Assembly: GCA_031282465.1 (NCBI GenBank)
Contig: JAITDR010000250.1
Span: 1-8,182 of the forward strand
DNA: 8,182 bases
Direction of reading: 5' to 3'
Origin: Desulfovibrio sp.
GTDB lineage: Bacteria > Desulfobacterota > Desulfovibrionia > Desulfovibrionales > Desulfovibrionaceae
Part shown: piece by piece, positions 1 through 7,542 of the stretch
Numbering within the stretch: position 1 is the first letter of the stretch
Layout of the letters: each line of letters starts with the position of its first letter
Translations under genes and position numbers: made by a program
The notes under the pieces: model-generated
The model's database searches: none
The model's input: only the letters and a program-made list of their open reading frames with translations
What the model was told of the DNA's origin: nothing

Positions 1-985
1 GTTCCTCGGGCATGGCCCGAATGATGCCGACGGCCTCCACACCGTCCATTTCCGGCATCATGTGGTCCATCAGCACAAGGTCGAAGGAGCGGACCCGTAC
101 CAGTTCCACCGCCTCACGCCCGTTCAGGCAACTGAACACCCGCATCCCGTAAGGGACCAGCAATCCCTCGGCCACCATGAGATTGCTGTAAAAATCGTCC
201 ACCACCAGCACTTCGGCCTCCGGAGCGGTGAAGGTGGCGCATTGCTTCTCCACGCGCGCCACTGTTGTCTCGGCCATGTCTCCCATCGGTTGCCGGTCGG
301 CCACAGTCTGCATCAGCACGGCCGTAAAGACGGAACCCTTGCCGTATTCGCTCTGCACCGTAATGTCGCCGCCCATGGCCCGGCACAGGTTGCGGGCTAT
401 TACCAGTCCAAGGCCGGTGCCTTCGATTCCGCTGTTGCGCTTCTCGTCAACGCGCACAAATTCTCCGAACAACTTCGGCAAATCCTTCTCTTTGATGCCG
501 ATTCCGCTGTCTTCCACAGTGAAGGTCAAGCGTACGGCATCCTCCGCTGCAGGTTCCCCGGAAACGGAAAATTTGATGCATCCTTTTTGGGTGTATTTCA
601 CGGCGTTGCTCAGGAGATTGAGCAGAATCTGCCTGATGCGCCCCGCATCGCCGATCATGCGGCCGGGAATATCGGGAGATATGTCCGGGATCAGCTCAAG
701 CGGCGTTTCCGCCATGCGGACGCGGATGACGGTCAGCACGTCGTTCAGCATCGAAGCCGTTTCGTAGGGGTCGGGCAGTATCGGCAGATTGCCGGATTCG
801 ATTTTGGAAAAATCAAGAATGTCGTTGATGACGGCAAGCAAACTCGCCCCGGCGTTCTTGATGCCCGCGATGTACTCCAAGGCTTTCGGTTTGCCGTACT
901 CCCTCCGGGCCAGTTCGCTCAGGCCGATAATCGCGTTCATGGGCGTGCGTATCTCGTGGCTCGTACGCGCAAGAAAATCGCTTTT
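1..985 (-). repeat. Long direct repeat, copy 1: kinase-receiver core
   Basis: This segment encodes AKSDFLAR through the receiver of the Cache kinase. It aligns in the same orientation with 2924-3953. The offset is 2923 bases at the left end and 2968 at the right; the 45-base difference is the tandem-repeat insertion. By hand I count about 54 differences over about 330 aligned residues, roughly 84% identity. The left end of the repeat lies outside the window. Confidence 0.9.
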
Positions 986-2044
986 TGCTCTGGATGCCGC
1001 CGTCGCTTGCTCATTCAAAAGTATAAGCTGCCGGTTCCGGCTTTCCAGTGTATTTTGCATACGAAAAACGAAAATATTGAACGCGACCACAATAAGAGTA
1101 ATCAACCCGAGAATCACGCAAAACAGCCCGGTCATAACCGGATCAAAAAGTGTGGCAAGCGTTATCGGCACACTGTCTACCAAATACCAACCCAACTGTG
1201 GTATGGAACATACGCCGTACATGATGCTGTCGTGGATAAAAATTTTTATGTTTGAATCACGCAAACTTTTTGCTTCGGATATGATTTCATCTCCTGCTTT
1301 TCCAAGATGTGCTGCGAGCGAAACTTTGTCAAATACAAGGTCATGGTTTTTTGCGGCTGTAATTTCGCTCCGCGCATTAAACATGAAAAGTGAGATATCG
1401 GCGTTGATATTCAGTATAGAATCAAGGAAATCGGTAATATTTATGCCTGTGCCGAGCATCCCGACAGGTTTTTTGCTTCCGTCGGACGTTTGCACAAATA
1501 CGGGGGCATTGACCCAAAGATTTATCTCATGAAGGTCAGGATTATAGTTGATATTAAAGTTATATAGTGCCGTCTCATACAGCGTCATGTTGTACCAATA
1601 GTTTTCAGGCAAGGACGAATCAACCCGGTAAGGCGTTTTTTCGTCGGAATAAAAAAGTTTATCAATATCGTTAATCCAGAATACGGAATTATTTTTAAAA
1701 TTCCTTCTATAGACTGCAAATTCTTCATGAGCGCTTTCCCTAAGCCGGGAATCCGACGGGTCGAGAAAGTAGCGCTGCATAAGTGGTGAATCCGCCATTT
1801 TGCAGACAAGTGCCAGTTCACTGTTTACCTCGGTGGCAAGACGCAGGCGCATGGTTTCGGCAACGAGCGAGAGGTTATCCTGCAATGAAGCACGGCCGAT
1901 CTGCCGCATGGATAAAATGAAAGCCGTCGTGCCTAATAAAAAAACACACAACAGCAAAAAGAACGAAAATATCATAAATTTACTTTTTACAGAAGTTTTG
2001 CTGAAAAATTTGCTGAAAAAATGCTCAAAGACGGTATCATTCAT
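1..2044 (-). CDS. Cache-domain hybrid sensor histidine kinase (3' end beyond window)
   Basis: Membrane hybrid histidine kinase with 681 open codons visible and no stop before the window edge. Seen: a short cytoplasmic N-terminus, TM1 at about residues 22-46, and a ~250-residue extracytoplasmic region with Cache-type signatures (WYN near 150, NLWVNAPVF near 175-183, GMLGTGIN near 195-202). TM2 lies at about 304-327, then a ~35-residue linker without HAMP or PAS. The HisKA domain has the H-box SHEIRTP with phospho-His 363. The HATPase has an N-box ending at Asn480, DSGIGI at 512 and GTGLGL at 543. The receiver starts with VLVVDDF (D616/D617) and has phospho-acceptor Asp660 in LVLMDHMMPEMDG; it is cut off after that. 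The start at 2044 is preceded by AAGGA seven bases upstream. It lies 73 bases after the neighbouring kinase gene, so co-transcription is likely. By analogy with that paralogue, the missing 3' part should finish the receiver and may add an Hpt domain. Cache domains usually bind small metabolites such as amino acids or carboxylates; the ligand cannot be read here. The sensor half is clearly more AT-rich than the kinase half. Confidence 0.93.
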   Translation of the reverse strand, partial: MNDTVFEHFFSKFFSKTSVKSKFMIFSFFLLLCVFLLGTTAFILSMRQIGRASLQDNLSLVAETMRLRLATEVNSELALVCKMADSPLMQRYFLDPSDSRLRESAHEEFAVYRRNFKNNSVFWINDIDKLFYSDEKTPYRVDSSLPENYWYNMTLYETALYNFNINYNPDLHEINLWVNAPVFVQTSDGSKKPVGMLGTGINITDFLDSILNINADISLFMFNARSEITAAKNHDLVFDKVSLAAHLGKAGDEIISEAKSLRDSNIKIFIHDSIMYGVCSIPQLGWYLVDSVPITLATLFDPVMTGLFCVILGLITLIVVAFNIFVFRMQNTLESRNRQLILLNEQATAASRAKSDFLARTSHEIRTPMNAIIGLSELARREYGKPKALEYIAGIKNAGASLLAVINDILDFSKIESGNLPILPDPYETASMLNDVLTVIRVRMAETPLELIPDISPDIPGRMIGDAGRIRQILLNLLSNAVKYTQKGCIKFSVSGEPAAEDAVRLTFTVEDSGIGIKEKDLPKLFGEFVRVDEKRNSGIEGTGLGLVIARNLCRAMGGDITVQSEYGKGSVFTAVLMQTVADRQPMGDMAETTVARVEKQCATFTAPEAEVLVVDDFYSNLMVAEGLLVPYGMRVFSCLNGREAVELVRVRSFDLVLMDHMMPEMDGVEAVGIIRAMPEE

Positions 2045-2051
2045 TGCTGTT

Positions 2052-2056
2052 TCCTT
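2052..2056 (-). promoter_or_regulatory. Ribosome binding site of the Cache kinase gene
   Basis: Read on the minus strand, AAGGA lies seven bases before the ATG at 2044. It decides this start over the second, out-of-frame ATG four bases downstream (2040-2038). The 73-base gap to the upstream gene contains no obvious terminator. Confidence 0.65.
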
Positions 2057-2117
2057 TCTTCAGACAAGGCGAGTACCGCATCAGACGCATTGTATGGTTA
2101 TCGACACGGGAAAAGCA

Positions 2118-5100
2118 TCAAGCGTTCTGTCTGAGCAAAACGGCCGCTGCGTCAGCCGCTTTTTGGAATTCCATCGTCAGGATGCAGTCCGCTATGTCGG
2201 ATACCGCTTCAAGCGTTTTCCCGGTCAGCGGGAGGGATTGCAGCCGTGCCCGCGCAGCGTAGATCGCATCGACATCCTTCGCTTCCAGGGCTTCGCGTAA
2301 ATGTGCCAGGGCTGCAGCAACAGCCGGTTCGGCATGTCCGTCCCCGCCTCCGGAACGCGCGGCGGCCGTAATCTCGTCAATGCGCGCCGTCAGGGCGGCA
2401 AGCTCTTGCCGGAACGGAGGAAGTCCGTCCCGGATCGCGGGCAGGTCCGCCTCACGGCCCGCCGTCTCCAACGACGCGGCCCTCCGTGACAGGGCATCGG
2501 CTCCGATGCCGGCCAACGCGCTTTTCAAGGCATGGACCAGCGTTGTGAAGGTACGCATGCCATCGGCGTCGGGCACCGTTTCAAGCAAAGCGAACCCGGC
2601 TTGCACATCTCTGCAGAAAATCTCCAGCAAATTCAGGTAACGCCTTTGTGACCCGCCGATCCGCGCCGTTCCGGCGGCCACATCCACACCGGCAATTTCC
2701 GGCAGTTCTATCGCCGGCGAGGTATCGAATGCAGAAACTTTTTCGTCGTCCTCCACGGCATCGCGGCGTTTGCCGGCGGGAATCCATTTTTGCAGCAGCG
2801 CATCCAGCTTGGCGGTTTCAATGGGTTTGGAAAGAAAATCGTTGAAGCCGTTCTCCAGAAACATTTCTCTCATGCCGGACACGGCGTTGGCCGTCAGCGC
2901 GACGACGGGCATGGTCCGGCAGCGTTCCCCGGGCATGGCTCGTATGATGCCGACGGCTTCCACGCCGTCCATCTCCGGCATCATGTGGTCCATCAGCACG
3001 AGGTCGAAGGAGCGGACGCGCAGCAGTTCCACTGCCTCCCGTCCGTTCAGGCAGGTGGACACGCGCATCCTGTAAGGAGCCAGCAACCCCTCGGCCACCA
3101 TGAGATTGCTGGGGAAATCATCCACGACCAGCACCGAGGCTTCCGGCGCGGTGAACGCGACGCGCTGCGTTTCCGCGCGCACCGCTGCCGTATCGGCCAT
3201 GTCGCCCATCGGCGCGCCGTCGACGACAATCTGTTCCAAGGCAGCGGTAAAGACGGAACCCTTGCCGTACTCGCTTTGCACCGTGATGTCGCCGCCCATG
3301 GCCCGGCACAGATTTCGGGCTATAACCAATCCAAGGCCCGTGCCTTCAATCCGGCTGTTGCGTTTTTCGTCGACGCGCATGAATTCTCCGAACAACTTCG
3401 GCAAATCCTCATCCTTGATGCCTATGCCGCTGTCTTCCACGGTGAAGGTCAGCCGTATCCTGTCTTCTGCCTGAAGTTCCCCGGAAACGGAAAATTTGAT
3501 GAACCCTTTTTTGGTGTACTTCACGGCGTTGCTGAGGAGATTGAGCAGGATCTGCTTGATGCGGCCCGCGTCGCCGATCATGGCACGCGGAATATCGGAA
3601 GAAGCGTCCGAAATCAGCTCAAGAGGCGTTTCCGCCGTTTTTACGCGGATGATGGTCAGCACGTCGTTCAGGAGGGAAGCCGTCTCGTAGTGAGCGGGGT
3701 GTATCGGCAGGTTGCCGGATTCGATTTTGGAAAAATCAAGAATATCGTTGATAATGGTCAGCAGGCTCGCGCCGGCGTTCTTGATGCCGGCAATATATTC
3801 AAGGGCCTTCGATATGCCCGGCTCTCTTTGCGCCGGCTCACCCTGTACCGCTTTTCTTTGTACGAGTTCTCTTTGCACCAGTTCACTCAGGCCGATGATT
3901 GCATTCATCGGCGTTCGGATTTCGTGGCTCATGCGCGCAAGAAAATCGCCTTTGGCCTTTACGGCCTGTTCGGCGACATAGGTTTGATATTGCAAGGCGT
4001 GAGTACGCTCCTCCACAGCGGCTTCCAATTGTTTACCGATTTTTTTACTTTTCAAAAACATAACGGATAATAGAACGATAACGCAGAGAAAAAGAGTCAA
4101 TCCTGCGAGCAGATAGGGCATGCGCGCTCGCGCTACCGCCCCGTTATAGTCGAATACCCGCCGCTTCCAGCGTTCCGCTATGGCATCGGCATTGACAAGG
4201 CGCATACTTTTGCTGATAAGTGAACACAGGATTGTTTCGGACTTGTTGATGCCGAAATACGATTCGTATTTTTTATTAAAGGAGATATTTATTCTGAAAT
4301 AGGGTCGCTCCATGTAATTTGTCATGCTGAGCAATTGATTCTGCGTACTCATAACCAGATCGACCTCTCCCCGCTCCAGGGCGAAAAGAGGCTCCAGCGT
4401 GTCGATATATTCTTTCGTATGCTTGTGTTCAGGGAACCACTGCCGGAAAAGTTCCGTGTAGGCCGTGTCCTCCGACAAGCCGATGGTCAGGTGCCGCACA
4501 TCGGCCAATTCGACGTCGGGGTAGCCGGCGCGGGAAATAAGCGCATAGCTGTCCGTCATAAAGGGTTTTTCCGGCCACAGAAAACGGCCTTCCCTTTCGG
4601 GCGTTTTGACGAGTTCCGAAATGAGCGCCAGTTCGCCGTGCTCCAGCATGCGCAGCATTTCCGGCCACAGCGTGGGCGTCTGAAACGCATGCGTAAAATT
4701 GAGACCGTTGATATTGCGGATTGCCTGCAGAATATCCACGGAGCAGCCCTGCCACGCCTTCTCCTGTTCATTATAAAAGGCAATGGGATAGTTATCGTAT
4801 TCCATTCCTATGAGAATGGGCAGATTCAACCCGTATCTGCTGTGCGCGTGTACGTACTCGCGTTCTTCCGGCGTGAGCATCAGGAGGAACTTATGGCGTA
4901 GATATTCCTGATGTCCCTGCCGGTACAGGTTGTTCAGATGCTGAATACCTCCATTATTCAGCATTTTCTGCACGACGGAGATAATCGGCTCCAGTTCCGG
5001 GTTTTGCGTCGCCAGAGAAACCGGACCGAAGACCATCGGCAACATGTCTTCGGTGACGATATCGCCGTAGGCGTCGAAGGCGGCCGCATAGGGCGCTTCG

Positions 5101-5723
5101 TCCACGAATGCGTCAATGGTGTTGTTCTTCAGCATCCGGTAGGCCATGTCGTGATTGTCGACCCGGAAAATCTCGAAGGGTTTTTCCAGAGACGCTTCGG
5201 CTTGAACAAAGGTCGTCGTATCGACCAGAAATCCATAGCGCACGGGTCTCGATTCCGCTATTTCCGAAAGGTTTCTGCTTCCGGCAATACGTATATATGT
5301 AAGTGTCCTCTCCGAAATAGGGGAGGTCATCCGGTATATCGCCAGACGTTCGGGAGTAGGGGTCAAATCGCCGGTAAAATCCACATCATGGGCGGTAAGA
5401 CCGTTTATCAAATCGTCCCATGCGTAGACGGCGGGAGTGAAACGGATTCCGAAAAATGTACTCAACCAGTCACAAAGGAGTACGTCGTATCCTCCCAACG
5501 TGCCGTCCACCGTGCGGAACAATTCGGTACTCGGCTCCGCGCCGAAAACAACGTGGGATCGATTGCGGAGCAGACGTTCCACCGCGTCTGTTTCTTCCGG
5601 CGTAATGTCCGGCAGATCACGATATGTCGCGCTGCTGAAATTCTCCCGAGCGGCCGCGGCTTGTTGAGGACACAAGGAGAAAAGGGAACAGAAACATAAC
5701 AGGACGATGCAACGTACAGGCAT
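2118..5723 (-). CDS. Hybrid histidine kinase with tandem solute-binding sensor domains, receiver and Hpt (BvgS/EvgS-like layout)
   Basis: Protein of 1201 residues containing three of the four stations of a phosphorelay. Order seen: signal peptide (residues 1 to about 25, hydrophobic core then Ala-rich end); two consecutive SBP_bac_3-type periplasmic binding domains (about 55-282 and 297-522); one TM helix (about 536-557); a ~40-residue linker without PAS or HAMP; HisKA with MSHEIRTP, phospho-His 600; HATPase with N-box Asn732, DSGIGI at 764 and GTGLGL at 794; receiver with VLVVDDF (acidic pair near 868), phospho-acceptor Asp912 and Lys966; Hpt with HALKS, phospho-His 1064; and a ~70-residue helical tail. 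I chose the ATG at 5723 because it directly starts a signal peptide. The longer frame to 5822 begins with TTG, overlaps the upstream gene and would bury the signal peptide. The RBS is weak (GGA five bases upstream). The gene follows the HD-GYP gene by 37 bases. In BvgS/EvgS, tandem Venus-flytrap domains control kinase activity; the ligand here is unknown. Its core is nearly identical to the next kinase except for a repetitive insertion at residues 614-633. Confidence 0.94.
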   Translation of the reverse strand: MPVRCIVLLCFCSLFSLCPQQAAAARENFSSATYRDLPDITPEETDAVERLLRNRSHVVFGAEPSTELFRTVDGTLGGYDVLLCDWLSTFFGIRFTPAVYAWDDLINGLTAHDVDFTGDLTPTPERLAIYRMTSPISERTLTYIRIAGSRNLSEIAESRPVRYGFLVDTTTFVQAEASLEKPFEIFRVDNHDMAYRMLKNNTIDAFVDEAPYAAAFDAYGDIVTEDMLPMVFGPVSLATQNPELEPIISVVQKMLNNGGIQHLNNLYRQGHQEYLRHKFLLMLTPEEREYVHAHSRYGLNLPILIGMEYDNYPIAFYNEQEKAWQGCSVDILQAIRNINGLNFTHAFQTPTLWPEMLRMLEHGELALISELVKTPEREGRFLWPEKPFMTDSYALISRAGYPDVELADVRHLTIGLSEDTAYTELFRQWFPEHKHTKEYIDTLEPLFALERGEVDLVMSTQNQLLSMTNYMERPYFRINISFNKKYESYFGINKSETILCSLISKSMRLVNADAIAERWKRRVFDYNGAVARARMPYLLAGLTLFLCVIVLLSVMFLKSKKIGKQLEAAVEERTHALQYQTYVAEQAVKAKGDFLARMSHEIRTPMNAIIGLSELVQRELVQRKAVQGEPAQREPGISKALEYIAGIKNAGASLLTIINDILDFSKIESGNLPIHPAHYETASLLNDVLTIIRVKTAETPLELISDASSDIPRAMIGDAGRIKQILLNLLSNAVKYTKKGFIKFSVSGELQAEDRIRLTFTVEDSGIGIKDEDLPKLFGEFMRVDEKRNSRIEGTGLGLVIARNLCRAMGGDITVQSEYGKGSVFTAALEQIVVDGAPMGDMADTAAVRAETQRVAFTAPEASVLVVDDFPSNLMVAEGLLAPYRMRVSTCLNGREAVELLRVRSFDLVLMDHMMPEMDGVEAVGIIRAMPGERCRTMPVVALTANAVSGMREMFLENGFNDFLSKPIETAKLDALLQKWIPAGKRRDAVEDDEKVSAFDTSPAIELPEIAGVDVAAGTARIGGSQRRYLNLLEIFCRDVQAGFALLETVPDADGMRTFTTLVHALKSALAGIGADALSRRAASLETAGREADLPAIRDGLPPFRQELAALTARIDEITAAARSGGGDGHAEPAVAAALAHLREALEAKDVDAIYAARARLQSLPLTGKTLEAVSDIADCILTMEFQKAADAAAVLLRQNA
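2924..3953 (-). repeat. Long direct repeat, copy 2: kinase-receiver core
   Basis: Second copy of the DHp-ATPase-receiver core, in the large two-sensor kinase. Similarity stops sharply a few residues before AKGDFLAR, where the linker and sensor parts become unrelated. Two same-direction copies about 2 kb apart are substrates for homologous recombination that would delete one sensor or swap sensors. Confidence 0.9.
3825..3884 (-). repeat. Four-unit 15-bp tandem repeat in the DHp domain
   Basis: On the minus strand four consecutive 15-base units (3884-3870, 3869-3855, 3854-3840, 3839-3825) encode ELVQR, ELVQR, KAVQG and EPAQR, followed by EP. The units are imperfect at DNA level (CTG/CTC, GTG/GTA, CAA/CAG). 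The array sits just after the H-box helix and accounts exactly for the 15 residues by which this DHp domain is longer than its paralogue at 1-2044, which has about one unit here (ELARR). Confidence 0.85.
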
Positions 5724-5760
5724 TTTTCCACAGCATCCGCGTAGAGAGGTGTGTTCCGAC

Positions 5761-6855
5761 TTACGACTCTTGCCTGAATATCCCGGCAACTTCTTCAAAC
5801 AAGCCGACCAGTGCGGGATCAAAGTGCGTTCCCTTGCCTTCCTCGATAATTTTGACCGCTTCCTCGTGACTGAAAGCTTTTTTGTAAGGGCGCTCGGAAG
5901 TCAGGGCATCGTATACGTCGGCTATGGCCATCATACGCCCAAGCAAAGGGATATCTTCACCGGAAAGACCGTGCGGATACCCGGTGCCGTCCCATTTTTC
6001 ATGGTGAAAGGCGGCAAAGATTTTTGCGTACTGCAAAAAGCGGCTGTCCTCTTCGCCGTCTTCAAGTCTCTCGATAAAGCCCACTCCAAAGAGTACATGT
6101 TTTTTCATTTCGGCAAATTCTTCAGTCGTCAATTTGCCGGGTTTTTTGAGTATACCGTCTCTGATGGCTATCTTGCCGACATCGTGCAGTTGAGAGGATT
6201 GGATGAGCAGTTCCACATCCCACTCCGACGATTCCTCAGGTTGCATACGTGCGGCGATTACAGCGGACATAAGGCTTTTCAAATATATTTGCGTGTTGGC
6301 TATGTGGTTTCCGGTCGTACCGTCGCGTCCTTCAACCATCTCGGCCATGGCCGTCAGAATTTTGTTCTGGAGTTTGACGATGGTTTTCGTTTTTGCCGCC
6401 ACCATGTCTTGGAGATTTTCGTTGTAGTCCCGGAGCAGGCACGCCTGATCCGCGAGTGTGCGTTTTTGGTCCGCCAAAAGCAGATGCAGCGTGATACGCT
6501 GCCGCAGCAACGCCGGTGAAAACGGCTTTGCGATGTAGTCGACGGCGCCCAAGCGCAATCCTTGCAGTTCATCGGCGCTTTCGTTCATGGCGGTCAGGAA
6601 TATAACGGGAATCTCCCGCGTATCCGGACTATCCTTGAGGATTTTGATTGCCTCGAAACCGTTCATCCCGGGCATATCCACATCAAGAAGAATGAGTTCC
6701 GGCTTGCGCCACGCCGGCATTTTCAGAGCGTCGAGCATTTTTTGAGCGGAGGGAATCGTCATCACGGTGTATTCTTCGGACAGCACCGTTTGGCCTGTCT
6801 CAAGATTGGTGCGGTTGTCGTCCACCAGCATGATCAATCGGCGTGAACCTTCCAC
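5761..6855 (-). CDS. Response regulator with HD-GYP cyclic-di-GMP phosphodiesterase domain (RpfG-like)
   Basis: Cytoplasmic 364-residue protein with an N-terminal receiver (acidic pair D12/D13, phospho-acceptor Asp58 in LILLDVDMPGMNG, Thr88, Lys110). A short helical linker (about 125-165) leads to a complete HD-GYP domain. HD-GYP proteins hydrolyse c-di-GMP to pGpG or GMP. The signatures are intact: HDVGK with H224/D225, HHEKWDGTGYP with H284/H285, D289 and G292-Y293-P294, and IADVYDALTSERPY near 311-324, so an active enzyme is expected. The start is GTG at 6855: an in-frame stop lies just upstream (6870-6868) and GAGGT is correctly spaced, while the next Met (residue 9) would cut into the receiver. 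It is the first gene of the operon. Having no kinase of its own, its receiver is the natural last station for the Hpt domain of the next gene, or for the hybrid kinases generally. Confidence 0.95.
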   Translation of the reverse strand: MEGSRRLIMLVDDNRTNLETGQTVLSEEYTVMTIPSAQKMLDALKMPAWRKPELILLDVDMPGMNGFEAIKILKDSPDTREIPVIFLTAMNESADELQGLRLGAVDYIAKPFSPALLRQRITLHLLLADQKRTLADQACLLRDYNENLQDMVAAKTKTIVKLQNKILTAMAEMVEGRDGTTGNHIANTQIYLKSLMSAVIAARMQPEESSEWDVELLIQSSQLHDVGKIAIRDGILKKPGKLTTEEFAEMKKHVLFGVGFIERLEDGEEDSRFLQYAKIFAAFHHEKWDGTGYPHGLSGEDIPLLGRMMAIADVYDALTSERPYKKAFSHEEAVKIIEEGKGTHFDPALVGLFEEVAGIFRQES

Positions 6856-6864
6856 AGCAGTATT

Positions 6865-6869
6865 ACCTC
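6865..6869 (-). promoter_or_regulatory. Ribosome binding site fixing the GTG start of the HD-GYP gene
   Basis: GAGGT on the minus strand, nine bases before the GTG at 6855. No ATG in this frame lies between the upstream stop and residue 9, so this site decides the start. Confidence 0.75.
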
Positions 6870-6962
6870 ATTGTTTTTTTCAGGTGATGAAAAGCGTGAC
6901 TGTATGTCGTACGGGGGATGCCGAGTTGAAATACTGAATGCAAAGAGGCGGAGAAAACACCG

Positions 6963-6995
6963 AAAAGGCCCTGTCTCAACAAAGAAACAGGGCCT
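6963..6995 (-). terminator. Rho-independent terminator B
   Basis: Perfect 9-bp stem, AGGCCCTGT at 6966-6974 pairing with ACAGGGCCT at 6987-6995, with a 12-base loop. On the minus strand the stem is followed by TTTTCGGTGTTTTC. It is oriented to stop transcripts arriving from the right before they enter the HD-GYP operon. On the plus strand it is followed by G and A runs, so it works in one direction only. Confidence 0.75.
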
Positions 6996-7046
6996 GGGGG
7001 AAAAAGGCCTTCCGTGCCGCTTCCGCGGTACAGGCGAGCTACGGTG

Positions 7047-7080
<34 letters not shown>

Positions 7081-7113
7081 AAAAATCAGGCCGAACCTGA
7101 TGACTCCGGCCTG
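7081..7113 (-). terminator. Rho-independent terminator A
   Basis: Minus strand: CAGGCCG at 7113-7107, a 13-base loop, CGGCCTG at 7093-7087, then A and five T (7086-7081). An alternative shorter stem, ATCAGG/CCTGAT (7085-7090 and 7096-7101), also ends at the T-tract. It has no recognisable gene immediately upstream. Confidence 0.65.
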
Positions 7114-7323
7114 CCGGTCGATATTTCTCGGAGTTGGGAAGCCGCGCTTCGCCTGGATATTCATGCCGTCCGCCTGAAACAGATTGCACCGGCCCCGGCT
7201 GCGCCGGAAAGCCGGCACACCGGTCATTACCCGGATTACCGGAGGATTTGTAGCCCGCGGCGGGGCAAAAGGCAAGTATTTTCGGAAAAACTTTCACTGA
7301 ACCGTGTCCTTTCCGGCACCGCA

Positions 7324-7343
7324 AAGCCTGTCTGCACAGGCTT
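7324..7343. repeat. Perfect 8-bp hairpin
   Basis: AAGCCTGT (7324-7331), loop CTGC, ACAGGCTT (7336-7343). It is not followed by a T-tract on either strand, so it is not an obvious terminator. It may be part of a structured RNA or a decayed repeat. Confidence 0.5.
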
Positions 7344-7397
7344 CCGTGAGCTCTTCCACGAGAGCGGATTAACTTTGATTTTGTATGCCTCCGGCGG

Positions 7398-7443
7398 CCG
7401 GGGCGCTGCCCCGGACTCCGGCAGCGGGAATGATTCCCCCTGC
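7398..7443. repeat. REP-like GC-rich double hairpin
   Basis: Two adjacent inverted repeats. The first is CCGGGGC / GCT loop / GCCCCGG (7398-7414). The second is GCAG-c-GGGAA / TGA loop / TTCCC-c-CTGC (7421-7443), with one mismatch. Paired GC-rich hairpins after a CCTCCGGCGG lead (7389-7398) resemble dispersed intergenic repeats I recall from Desulfovibrio-type genomes. A second copy is not present in this window, so dispersed status is inference. Confidence 0.55.
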
Positions 7444-7542
7444 AACCCCTCATATGCGGAAACATATATTCAAAGCTGATCTGCTCCAGAGGCAGCGCGG
7501 CCGGCGCTTCACACCCGCAACGCGTCACCTGTAAAGAAAAAT

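Noticed and set aside
62..1255. 397-codon plus-strand open frame
   Set aside because: It is the antisense of the Cache kinase core, with His/Arg/Gln-rich composition and no domain. A matching antisense frame exists over the second core (2790-4070), as expected if it is a by-product of the conserved coding strand.
1585..1821. Possible frameshifted fragment on the minus strand
   Set aside because: The kinase frame reads through this region without any stop; the 78-codon frame is a shadow.
2045..2117. Promoter between the two kinase genes
   Set aside because: A TACAAT-like box is present on the minus strand but has no acceptable -35 partner; co-transcription explains the gap.
2790..4070. 426-codon plus-strand open frame
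   Set aside because: Antisense shadow of the large kinase. Its resemblance to the 62-1255 frame comes from the duplicated core on the other strand, not from a real gene family.
4911..5699. 262-codon plus-strand open frame
   Set aside because: Antisense of the two solute-binding domains of the large kinase; no independent signal.
5724..5822. N-terminal extension of the large kinase to 5822
   Set aside because: It would start with TTG inside the upstream gene and put 33 polar residues before an evident signal peptide; the ATG at 5723 is better.
5707..6519. 270-codon plus-strand open frame
   Set aside because: Antisense of the HD-GYP gene, whose catalytic motifs on the minus strand are intact and decisive.
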